Positions 1 to 6,256 of a DNA stretch of 10,629 bases are shown in pieces. The stretch comes from CBFIJI01 sp965662885. GTDB taxonomy: Bacteria > Bacteroidota > Bacteroidia > Flavobacteriales > Flavobacteriaceae. The DNA lies in the NCBI GenBank assembly GCA_965662885.1, contig CBFIJI010000072.1, forward strand, positions 1 to 10,629. The letters run 5' to 3'. Each line of letters opens with the position of its first letter. The stretch's first letter is position 1. Under the pieces are notes generated by a model, which saw nothing but the letters and a program-made list of their open reading frames with translations, had not been told where the DNA came from and did not search any database. Made by a program: the position numbers and the translations under genes.

Positions 1-317
1 CCATAAAAACCATTCTTAAGGGCACCGCAGTCCACAGAAAGAATATCTCCCTCCTCTAAGGGTTTGTCGTTGGGGATTCCATGAACCACTTGTGCATTTG
101 GACTCACACATAAAGTGTTTGGGAAGTCATATAAACCTAAAAATCCTGGAGATGCACCATGATCACGAATAAAAGTTTCTGCCTGAGCATCCAAGTACAG
201 GCTAGTAACCCCAGGTTTGATTTCTGCGGCCAACATACCTAACGTTTTTGAAACAATCAGGGCACTTTCACGCATTAAAGCGATTTCTTCTGGATTTTTT
301 AATACAATATCAGACAT
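1..317 (-). CDS. map: Type I methionine aminopeptidase, N-terminal part (3' end outside window)
   Basis: Removes the initiator methionine from nascent proteins in the cytoplasm; a two-metal enzyme of the pita-bread fold. The visible 105 codons begin MSDIVLKNPEEIALMRES and run without a break to the left edge. They carry the type I landmarks: the substrate-binding histidine in VVHGIPN (H79) and the first metal-ligand aspartate in SVDCGALKNGFY (D96). The second metal aspartate, expected right after GFYG, falls just outside, as do the remaining metal ligands, so catalytic completeness cannot be judged. The usual length is about 250-270 residues, so roughly 40% is seen. The ATG lies 3 nt after the stop of the thioredoxin-like gene, so it is probably the third gene of the gpmI transcript and translationally coupled. 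The assignment is firm from motif order. Confidence 0.96.
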   Translation of the reverse strand, partial: MSDIVLKNPEEIALMRESALIVSKTLGMLAAEIKPGVTSLYLDAQAETFIRDHGASPGFLGLYDFPNTLCVSPNAQVVHGIPNDKPLEEGDILSVDCGALKNGFY

Positions 318-320
318 GAA

Positions 321-884
321 CTATTCTACAGTATAGGCATTTTTATAGGGTTCTCCTAAAATGATTTTTTTGATATCAGCTGCTGTGGTTTCCACGGGAA
401 CTTCTACAAAGCGATTCATCTCTACTCCGTTTTTAAAAAAAATCAAGGTTGGAATATTGGTAATTTTATATTCCTTTTCAATACCTTCTGGACTGTCCTT
501 AAATTCGGACAAGGAGTACATTTCCAAAGCACTTTCATCAAAAGCTAAAGCGTCTAAAAGCTTAAAAATCCCTCCCAATTCGCGTTGCGTATCTTCACAC
601 CAAGTACCCATAAAAAGCTTAACACTTACCCCTTCCATTTCATTTTTGAGGTTGTCTGCCCATCCATCTGGCACCTTATAAAAATCGTATTCTTCTTTAA
701 ACCACGTCGTATAGGGAGTTACTAATAAATTTGCACGGTTAATTTTCCCCATCAAAATGGTTTCATCATCCGTAGTGACCATTTCTGAAATGGGAAGGGG
801 TTGTTGGGCTACTTTCTTTTTTTTGGAAGCATCTTGGCAAGCTACCGAAGAAAAAAGAAGGAGAATAAAAAGGAGTTGTTTCAT
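321..884 (-). CDS. Thioredoxin-fold lipoprotein with a single-cysteine WCEDT active site
   Basis: 187 residues. Residues 1-16 form a lipoprotein signal (MKQLLFILLLFSSVAC) with the lipidated cysteine at C16. The following residues (QDASKKKK) lack the acidic cluster that Bacteroidota use for surface export, so I infer anchoring that faces the periplasm. Residues about 85-180 look like a thioredoxin fold: strand VSVKLFMGTW, active-site region WCEDTQRE (C96), and the cis-proline loop in ITNIPTLIFFKNG (P145). The usual CxxC is absent, because the position of the second cysteine is threonine (CEDT). A dithiol oxidoreductase mechanism is therefore unlikely; a monothiol role, a binding role or a redox-inert role are all possible. 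I recall similar WCxDS/T thioredoxin-family proteins in Bacteroidota, but I know of no established function. It lies 27 nt downstream of gpmI and 3 nt upstream of map. The fold is well supported; the role is unknown. Confidence 0.85.
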   Translation of the reverse strand: MKQLLFILLLFSSVACQDASKKKKVAQQPLPISEMVTTDDETILMGKINRANLLVTPYTTWFKEEYDFYKVPDGWADNLKNEMEGVSVKLFMGTWCEDTQRELGGIFKLLDALAFDESALEMYSLSEFKDSPEGIEKEYKITNIPTLIFFKNGVEMNRFVEVPVETTAADIKKIILGEPYKNAYTVE

Positions 885-911
885 TTAAAAAAGTATTTAA
901 TTGGACTTGGA

Positions 912-2435
912 TTATTTTTCTAAAAGTGAATTTTGAGTCATTGTATCTGGTTTTTTTACCCCTATTAAATCTAAAACTGTAGGAGCAATATCACCGAGAA
1001 TCCCAGATTTTATCCCTCTTTTTTTGGCATCAACCAACAGGATTGGAACGGGGTTAGTTGTATGCGCTGTATTTGGACTTCCATCTGCATTAACCATGGT
1101 TTCACAATTGCCATGGTCAGCAATAATGATAGATACATAATTATGAGCCAAGGCGGTTTCAACCACTTCTTTGGTACATATATCAACACTTTCACACGCT
1201 TTGATTGCAGCAGCGAGATCTCCAGTATGTCCAACCATATCAGGATTTGCAAAGTTTAAGCAAATAAAATCAGGTGATTTTTCCTTAATGTTTGCAATAA
1301 TACCATCTCGAATATCATAGGAACTCATCTCGGGTTGTAAATCATAGGTAGCTACCTTTGGAGAGGGGCAAAGGATTCGATCTTCTCCCTCAAAAGGAAT
1401 TTCTCTTCCTCCATTAAAAAAGAAGGTGACATGGGGATACTTTTCAGTTTCAGCAATTCGAACTTGTGTTTTTCCTGCCTTGGAAAGCACTTCGCCTAAG
1501 GTGTCCTTAAGGTTGTCTTTATCAAAAACGACATGAACTTTTTCAAAGGAATCGTCATAATTGGTTAAGGTCACATAATATAAATCCAAGGGGGTCATCT
1601 CGAACTCTGGAAATGCTTTTTGACTCAAAGCTTGTGTTAATTGCCTTCCACGATCTGTTCGAAAATTAAAGAAAATAACTACATCATCATTGGCTATTGT
1701 GGCAATAGGATTTTGATTACTATCCACCTGAACCAGGGGCGCTATAAACTCATCTGTAATTCCTTCGGTATAACTCGCCTTTATACTGCTTATCACATCG
1801 TTAGTTGGAGTTCCTTTTCCATGTACCAATAAATCATATGTTTTTTGAATCCGTTCCCAACGTTGGTCACGATCCATGGCGTAATATCGTCCAATTACGG
1901 TAGCTAGTTGCCCTCCAGTATTTTTTAATTTATCTTGAATTTGTTTTAAAAACCCAATCCCTGATTGAGGATCTACATCACGACCATCGGTAAAAGCATG
2001 TAAATAAACATCCGTAAGCTTATGTTCAGCGGTCAACTCCAACAAGCCTTCTAGATGGTTGATGTGGGAGTGTACTCCACCATCGGACAATAAGCCGAGC
2101 AAATGAACTTTTTTATTGTTCTTTTTAGCGTACTCGAAACTTTTAAGTAGGGTTTGTTCCTGTCCTAAAGTTCCTTGTTCTACGGCTCTATTGATTTTTG
2201 CCAAATCTTGATATACAATACGACCAGCACCTAAATTCATATGCCCTACTTCACTATTCCCCATTTGTCCTTTGGGAAGTCCAACATGTTCTCCGTCAGT
2301 TCGGAGTGTGTTGTGGGCGTACTTCTCGTACAGTTCGTCAATAAAAGGGGTATTAGCTAAATCTACTGCGGAAACTTTGGGGTCGGGTGATTTTCCCCAA
2401 CCGTCTAAAATCATTAAGAGTACTTTCTCAGACAT
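912..2435 (-). CDS. gpmI: 2,3-bisphosphoglycerate-independent phosphoglycerate mutase
   Basis: Interconverts 3-phosphoglycerate and 2-phosphoglycerate in glycolysis and gluconeogenesis in the cytoplasm. It uses two metal ions (usually Mn) and a phosphoserine intermediate. The 507 residues match the usual 505-515. Visible signature residues are D11 in MILDGWG, the nucleophile S61 in MGNSEVGHMN, H122 in VHSH, the RD pair in HAFTDGRD (152-153), R183, R189 or R193 in DRDQRWER, R259 and R262 in NFRTDRGR, K332 in AETEKYPH, D399 and H403 in NPDMVGHTG, D440 and H441 in IIADHGN, and H458 in NTAHTT. The full set of metal and phosphate ligands is therefore present. The ATG start is supported by the MSEKVLLMILDGWG opening and by a promoter-like TATCTTTG shortly upstream. 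It is the first gene of the gpmI / thioredoxin-like / map run. Confidence 0.98.
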   Translation of the reverse strand: MSEKVLLMILDGWGKSPDPKVSAVDLANTPFIDELYEKYAHNTLRTDGEHVGLPKGQMGNSEVGHMNLGAGRIVYQDLAKINRAVEQGTLGQEQTLLKSFEYAKKNNKKVHLLGLLSDGGVHSHINHLEGLLELTAEHKLTDVYLHAFTDGRDVDPQSGIGFLKQIQDKLKNTGGQLATVIGRYYAMDRDQRWERIQKTYDLLVHGKGTPTNDVISSIKASYTEGITDEFIAPLVQVDSNQNPIATIANDDVVIFFNFRTDRGRQLTQALSQKAFPEFEMTPLDLYYVTLTNYDDSFEKVHVVFDKDNLKDTLGEVLSKAGKTQVRIAETEKYPHVTFFFNGGREIPFEGEDRILCPSPKVATYDLQPEMSSYDIRDGIIANIKEKSPDFICLNFANPDMVGHTGDLAAAIKACESVDICTKEVVETALAHNYVSIIIADHGNCETMVNADGSPNTAHTTNPVPILLVDAKKRGIKSGILGDIAPTVLDLIGVKKPDTMTQNSLLEK

Positions 2436-2449
2436 TTAAAATATTTTTT

Positions 2450-2457
2450 CAAAGATA
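2450..2457 (-). promoter_or_regulatory. Candidate -7 element for the gpmI operon
   Basis: Read on the minus strand this is TATCTTTG, an exact match to the Bacteroidota -7 consensus TAnnTTTG, ending 14 nt before the gpmI ATG. I find no clear TTG at the -33 position, so support rests on the -7 box and its position only. A start of transcription here would give a leader of only a few nucleotides. Confidence 0.4.
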
Positions 2458-2524
2458 CGAATTCCTAAGTGCTATAATTAAATGAAGCTACTCGAAAAAA
2501 AGATGTTTCTTTGTAAATAAAAAA

Positions 2525-3454
2525 GTGATAAATGGTGTAGTTTATCGGTCAACAGGAAGCTGGTACACGGTTAAAACCGATGAAGGTTTTATAGCGTGTA
2601 GGATTAAGGGTAAATTACGTCTAAAGGGAATTAAAAGCACTAACCCAGTAGCCGTTGGCGATCTTGTGAGCCTTGAAGTAAGTGAGGAAGAACAGGCGAC
2701 TGTGGGCACCATAGTTGAAATTCACCCACGGCAAAACTACATTATCCGAAAATCTGTAAACCTTTCCAAACAAACCCATATTATTGCCGCCAACATTGAC
2801 CAAGTGTTTTTATTGGTTACCCTAAATAATCCCCCAACATTTCCAGCCTTTATCGATCGTTTTTTGGTGACTGCAGAAGCCTATCACATTCCTGCTGTCT
2901 TGTTATTCAATAAAATGGATAGTTATGATGAGCAAGAAAAAAAAGAGCTGTCAGAGTTAAAAGAGATTTATCAAAACATTGGATATCCCTGTTATGATAT
3001 TGCTGCACTTTTGGGATGGGATACCCTTGCAGTCAAAGCTTTGATGAAGGGTAAGGTGAGTATGTTTTCTGGTCATAGTGGAGTAGGTAAATCAACGTTA
3101 GTAAATGCATTAGCTCCAGAACTTGAATTGCGAACAGCACAAATTTCTGAGCAACATCAGCAAGGACAGCACACTACCACATTTGCTGAAATGTTTGATT
3201 TAGAAGAGGGGATTAAGATTATTGATACCCCAGGAATCAAGGGTTTTGGAATTGTAGACATGGAAGTGGAAGAAATCGCTCTGTATTTTCGGGAATTTTT
3301 AGAGCGTAAAAGCGCCTGTAAATTCAATAATTGCTCCCATACCAACGAACCCAAATGCGCCATTATTGAAGCGGTTGAAAATGGAGAAATTGCAGCGTCC
3401 AGATACAAAAGTTATCTTCAATTGATGGAATCTGATAAACAATATAGAAGTTAA
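2525..3454 (+). CDS. rsgA: Ribosome small-subunit assembly GTPase RsgA (YjeQ family)
   Basis: Circularly permuted GTPase that acts late in 30S subunit maturation. Its GTP hydrolysis is stimulated by the small subunit. The 309 residues show an N-terminal OB fold (about 1-75) and then the GTPase motifs in permuted order: G4 FNKMD (128-132), G1/P-loop GHSGVGKST (183-191), G2 HTTTF (216-220) and G3 DTPG (234-237). A C-terminal zinc-binding module follows with C265, C270, H272 and C278. The start is GTG: an upstream in-frame TGA at 2483 and the absence of any in-frame ATG between leave it the only plausible start, and MINGVVYRSTGSWY fits family N-termini. The stop is 1 nt before the dtd ATG, so the two genes are almost certainly co-transcribed. 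Both act around translation. Confidence 0.97.
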   Translation: MINGVVYRSTGSWYTVKTDEGFIACRIKGKLRLKGIKSTNPVAVGDLVSLEVSEEEQATVGTIVEIHPRQNYIIRKSVNLSKQTHIIAANIDQVFLLVTLNNPPTFPAFIDRFLVTAEAYHIPAVLLFNKMDSYDEQEKKELSELKEIYQNIGYPCYDIAALLGWDTLAVKALMKGKVSMFSGHSGVGKSTLVNALAPELELRTAQISEQHQQGQHTTTFAEMFDLEEGIKIIDTPGIKGFGIVDMEVEEIALYFREFLERKSACKFNNCSHTNEPKCAIIEAVENGEIAASRYKSYLQLMESDKQYRS

Positions 3455-3455
3455 T

Positions 3456-3908
3456 ATGCGTGTAGTCATTCAAAGAGTTACAGCAGCCAATGTCCTTATT
3501 GACGGCTCCATCAATCGGTCTATCCATCAAGGCTTAGTCGTTTTGTTAGGTATTGAAATGGCTGACACCAGTGAAGATGTTGAATGGTTGGTTAATAAAA
3601 TCATAAATCTTAGGATTTTCAATGATGAAGCGGGTGTTATGAATAAATCACTTATCGACATACAGGGAGAATTAATGGTGATCAGTCAATTTACCCTAAT
3701 GGCTGCCACAAAAAAAGGCAACCGCCCCTCGTATATTCGTGCAGCCAAACACGATCATGCTATTCCATTGTATGAACAATTTTTAAAAACTTCAGCAGAT
3801 CGAATTAGTCAAAAGTTGGTTTCTGGTGAGTTTGGGGCAGATATGCAGGTTAGCCTCACCAATGATGGGCCTGTAACGCTTATCATTGACTCTAAAAATA
3901 AAGAATAG
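3456..3908 (+). CDS. dtd: D-aminoacyl-tRNA deacylase (DTD)
   Basis: Cleaves D-amino acids (and glycine mischarged on tRNA-Ala) from tRNA in the cytoplasm, a chiral proofreading step. The 150 residues match the usual 145-150. The two active-site signatures are present: SQFTL (77-81), followed by TKKGNRPSY (85-93), and the cross-subunit Gly-cisPro motif in TNDGPVTLIID (G138-P139). The N-terminus MRVVIQRVTAANVLIDG is typical. The enzyme acts as a homodimer in which the GP motif of one subunit enters the active site of the other. It begins 1 nt after the rsgA stop and ends 2 nt from the end of the convergent murB gene, so transcription probably terminates inside the murB 3' coding region. Confidence 0.97.
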   Translation: MRVVIQRVTAANVLIDGSINRSIHQGLVVLLGIEMADTSEDVEWLVNKIINLRIFNDEAGVMNKSLIDIQGELMVISQFTLMAATKKGNRPSYIRAAKHDHAIPLYEQFLKTSADRISQKLVSGEFGADMQVSLTNDGPVTLIIDSKNKE

Positions 3909-3910
3909 TT

Positions 3911-4918
3911 TTATAAAATATTTACTTCGGTTTCGAGATCAATACCGAAGTTTTCTTTAACCTTTTGTTGAATTTTCCTAGCGAGTTGAAGTACGTCACT
4001 TCCTTTTGCATTTCCATAATTAACCAAAACCAATGCTTGTTTTTCATGAACTCCTGCATCTCCTTCTCGATGACCTTTAAAGCCTAAATGATCGATCATC
4101 CAACCGGCTGGAACTTTAACTTTATCCTTACTTATTGGATAATTAGGAAGTTCAGGATAGCGGTTCTTTAAAATTTCATATTCAGAACGAGAAAGCGTAG
4201 GATTTTTAAAAAAACTACCACTGTTTCCAAGCTTTTTGGGATCGGGTAACTTCGATTGACGAATCGCAATGACGCTGGCTGCTATATTTTGGATGCTGGG
4301 TTCTCTATCTCCGAGTTGAGAACTAATGGCCCCGTAGGTAGTATGGGTTTGATGAGGGGCTTTTTGAAGCAGTAATTGTAGTGAAAGAATGATGTATTTT
4401 CCCTTAGCAGAAGTTTTAAATATGGAGTTTCGATATTCAAATTGACAGTCTTTTTTTAGGAGTGTTTTTTCTCTCAAAGTGTCAATTTCAAGAACCTGAC
4501 AACTGTAAAATACATCTTTGATTTCGACCCCGTAGGCACCAATATTTTGAATTGGAGCAGCGCCAACATTTCCAGGGATAAGGGCTAAATTTTCAACCCC
4601 ACCAAAATCATTTTTAAGGCACCACATTACAAATTCATGCCAATTTTCTCCTGCTTGGATCTCTACCAAAACATTTTTTTCGGTTTCCTTAACTATAGTA
4701 ATCCCTTTATTTACTAAATGAAGATAAAGACCCTCATAATTTTGGGTGAGTAAGATATTACTCCCACCCCCAAGAATTCGAAAGGGTACAGAAGTGTTTT
4801 TATGAAGAATTTCTTTTAAATCATTGACCGATTCAATGGCAGCAAATTGGGCACTGATACAATCAATGCCAAAGGTATTATAGGACTTTAATGAAACATT
4901 AGGCTGGATAATTCCCAT
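3911..4918 (-). CDS. murB: UDP-N-acetylenolpyruvoylglucosamine reductase
   Basis: FAD- and NADPH-dependent cytoplasmic enzyme that reduces UDP-GlcNAc-enolpyruvate to UDP-MurNAc, the second committed step of peptidoglycan synthesis. The 335 residues fit the longer, E. coli-like type I form. Visible landmarks are YNTFGID (13-19), the FAD-binding ILGGGSNILL (48-57), IPGNVGAAPIQNIGAYGVEI (114-133), R163 in EYRNSIFK, the proton-donor serine S235 in GNSGSFFKNP, PAGWMIDHLGFKG (270-282), GVHEKQALVLVN (289-300) and the catalytic glutamate E331 in LETEV near the C-terminus. All three catalytic residues (R163, S235, E331) are in place. It starts 21 nt downstream of the aminotransferase stop and is probably the second gene of that transcript. 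No Shine-Dalgarno site is visible. Its last codons overlap a plus-strand terminator hairpin. Confidence 0.97.
   Translation of the reverse strand: MGIIQPNVSLKSYNTFGIDCISAQFAAIESVNDLKEILHKNTSVPFRILGGGSNILLTQNYEGLYLHLVNKGITIVKETEKNVLVEIQAGENWHEFVMWCLKNDFGGVENLALIPGNVGAAPIQNIGAYGVEIKDVFYSCQVLEIDTLREKTLLKKDCQFEYRNSIFKTSAKGKYIILSLQLLLQKAPHQTHTTYGAISSQLGDREPSIQNIAASVIAIRQSKLPDPKKLGNSGSFFKNPTLSRSEYEILKNRYPELPNYPISKDKVKVPAGWMIDHLGFKGHREGDAGVHEKQALVLVNYGNAKGSDVLQLARKIQQKVKENFGIDLETEVNIL
3924..3958 (+). terminator. Candidate intrinsic terminator of rsgA-dtd, inside the murB coding sequence
   Basis: Perfect 8-bp inverted repeat: ACTTCGGT at 3924-3931 and ACCGAAGT at 3944-3951, with a 12-nt loop. On the plus strand it is followed directly by TTTCTTT. 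It begins 15 nt after the dtd stop. The polarity of the T run favours plus-strand transcripts; the minus-strand side has no matching T run. The arms encode the last conserved residues of MurB (F-G and T-E-V), including the catalytic glutamate codon. Confidence 0.6.
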
Positions 4919-4939
4919 TAGAGCAAGATAAAAAAACTC

Positions 4940-6133
4940 TTATGATTTACTATAAGCAACCAAGGCTTTTTCTAAAATAGCAACTGCTCGAAGGAGTTTA
5001 CTACTTTCAAGAATAAAAGCAATTCGAACTTCATTTTTTCCGTAACCTGTACTTGCATAAAAACCAGAAGCGGGAGCAAGCATAACGGTTTCTCTTTCGT
5101 CTGAAAAATCTGTCAAAAGAAACTTGGAGAAAACTTCTGCATTTTCAACGGGAAGCTGAACAATACAGAAAAGAGCTCCCATGGGGTCTGACACTTTTAC
5201 ACCGGGTATTTTTTCTAAAGCGTTTTTTAAAACATACCTTCTTTTGCTGTATTCTGCGACCACTTTTTCAAGATAACTTTTAGGAGCATCTAAGGCAGCT
5301 TCACTGGCAATTAGGGCCAAGGTAGGAGGGGAGAGACGTAGATGAGCAAATTTTAAAATAGTTTGAATGAGTTCTTCATTTCGAGATACTATACAGCCCA
5401 CACGCGCGCCACAGAGGCTATAGCGCTTTGAGACCGAGTCAATCATTATGGCATGTTCTTTCCAAAGGGAATTTGCTAAAACGGAATAATGGCGACTCTC
5501 AGTATAAATAAATTCACGGTAAACTTCATCGACAATTAAAAACAGATCGTTCTCTATAGCCAAATTTCCCAAGGCTTCAATTTCTTTTTTACTGTAAACA
5601 TAGCCAGTCGGATTGTTAGGATTACAAATCAAGACTGCTTTGGTTTTGGGTGTTATTTTGGTTTGGAATTCCCTTGGGGAAGGCAATGCAAACCCATTGT
5701 CAAAATCAGAAATGATCGGAACAACCTCAACATTTGCAGCCTTAGCAAAACCGTTATAATTAGCATAAAAAGGCTCAGGGATAATGATTTCATCCCCTAC
5801 ATCACAAATGGCATTTAAGCAAAAAGTCAAGGCTTCACTAGCACCAGTGGTCACTAAAATATTTTCGGGATCGACTACTATTTGGTGTTGGGCGTAATAG
5901 GCACAAAGTTTTTTCCGGTAGCGCAGTGTCCCTTGAGACGTCCCATAAGGTAAAAGGTCCAAGTTGGACTGGTAAACAGCGTCAAGGGCTTCTTTTGGTG
6001 CAGCAATGTCAGGTTGTCCAATATTTAGATGAAGTATGGATACGCCATTTGCTTTAGCTTGATCAGCATATTTAATAAGTTTTCGAATCGGGGAAGAGGG
6101 TAAATCTTTTCCTTTTTGGGATAATTGTGGCAT
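4940..6133 (-). CDS. Class I/II PLP-dependent aminotransferase (aspartate aminotransferase-like)
   Basis: Fold-type I aminotransferase, cytoplasmic, 397 residues from the ATG. Numbered from the GTG one codon upstream (6136-6134), the landmarks are HLNIGQPD (36-43) for substrate contacts, YGTSQG (64-69), GASEAL (98-103) for PLP phosphate, EPFYANY (121-127), NPNNPTG (172-178), D203 in VDEVY pairing with the pyridine nitrogen, the Schiff-base lysine K237 in SVSKRYSLCGARVG with R245, and R371 in NEVRIAF binding the substrate carboxylate. The enzyme should therefore be active. Substrate choice (aspartate, aromatic or other) cannot be read from these motifs, so I give no symbol. Start codons GTG and ATG are adjacent; I choose ATG, and MPQLSQKGKDLPSSPIRKL fits relatives as I recall them. 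It is first in a pair with murB. Confidence 0.92.
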   Translation of the reverse strand: MPQLSQKGKDLPSSPIRKLIKYADQAKANGVSILHLNIGQPDIAAPKEALDAVYQSNLDLLPYGTSQGTLRYRKKLCAYYAQHQIVVDPENILVTTGASEALTFCLNAICDVGDEIIIPEPFYANYNGFAKAANVEVVPIISDFDNGFALPSPREFQTKITPKTKAVLICNPNNPTGYVYSKKEIEALGNLAIENDLFLIVDEVYREFIYTESRHYSVLANSLWKEHAIMIDSVSKRYSLCGARVGCIVSRNEELIQTILKFAHLRLSPPTLALIASEAALDAPKSYLEKVVAEYSKRRYVLKNALEKIPGVKVSDPMGALFCIVQLPVENAEVFSKFLLTDFSDERETVMLAPASGFYASTGYGKNEVRIAFILESSKLLRAVAILEKALVAYSKS

Positions 6134-6256
6134 CACTTTATTTAAGAATGCAAATTTGTAAAAATTTCTTTTCTTTCCCCCTCCTTTTCTAACTTATATA
6201 ACAATTTAAGGCTTAAGTGTTTTTTATTGTATATTCTAAAACTAAACCTATGAATT
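6134..6256. other. Divergent intergenic region between the aminotransferase and protease-PDZ genes
   Basis: About 120 bp that must hold promoters for both directions. No exact TAnnTTTG box is seen on either strand. The closest is the palindrome CAAATTTG at 6151-6158, one mismatch from the -7 consensus read either way. A pure pyrimidine run on the plus strand (6165-6190) gives the minus-strand leader a purine tract that contains AGGAGG. A short dyad TTAAG-G-CTTAA lies at about 6206-6216. No RNA gene or additional ORF is recognised. Confidence 0.5.

Noticed and set aside
361..681. Plus-strand 106-codon frame over the thioredoxin-like gene
   Set aside because: It is antisense to a gene with clear signal peptide and thioredoxin motifs, shows no recognisable domain, and is a shadow frame.
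3860..3888. Perfect 7-bp inverted repeat CAATGAT / ATCATTG near the dtd 3' end, considered as a murB terminator
   Set aside because: There is no T run after it on the minus strand, the loop is 15 nt, and the arms encode conserved DTD residues (T-N-D and I-I-D). Most likely a chance repeat.
6151..6158. Palindrome CAAATTTG as a promoter box for the aminotransferase or protease gene
   Set aside because: One mismatch from TAnnTTTG in both orientations, with no TTG at suitable spacing. Too weak to call a promoter.
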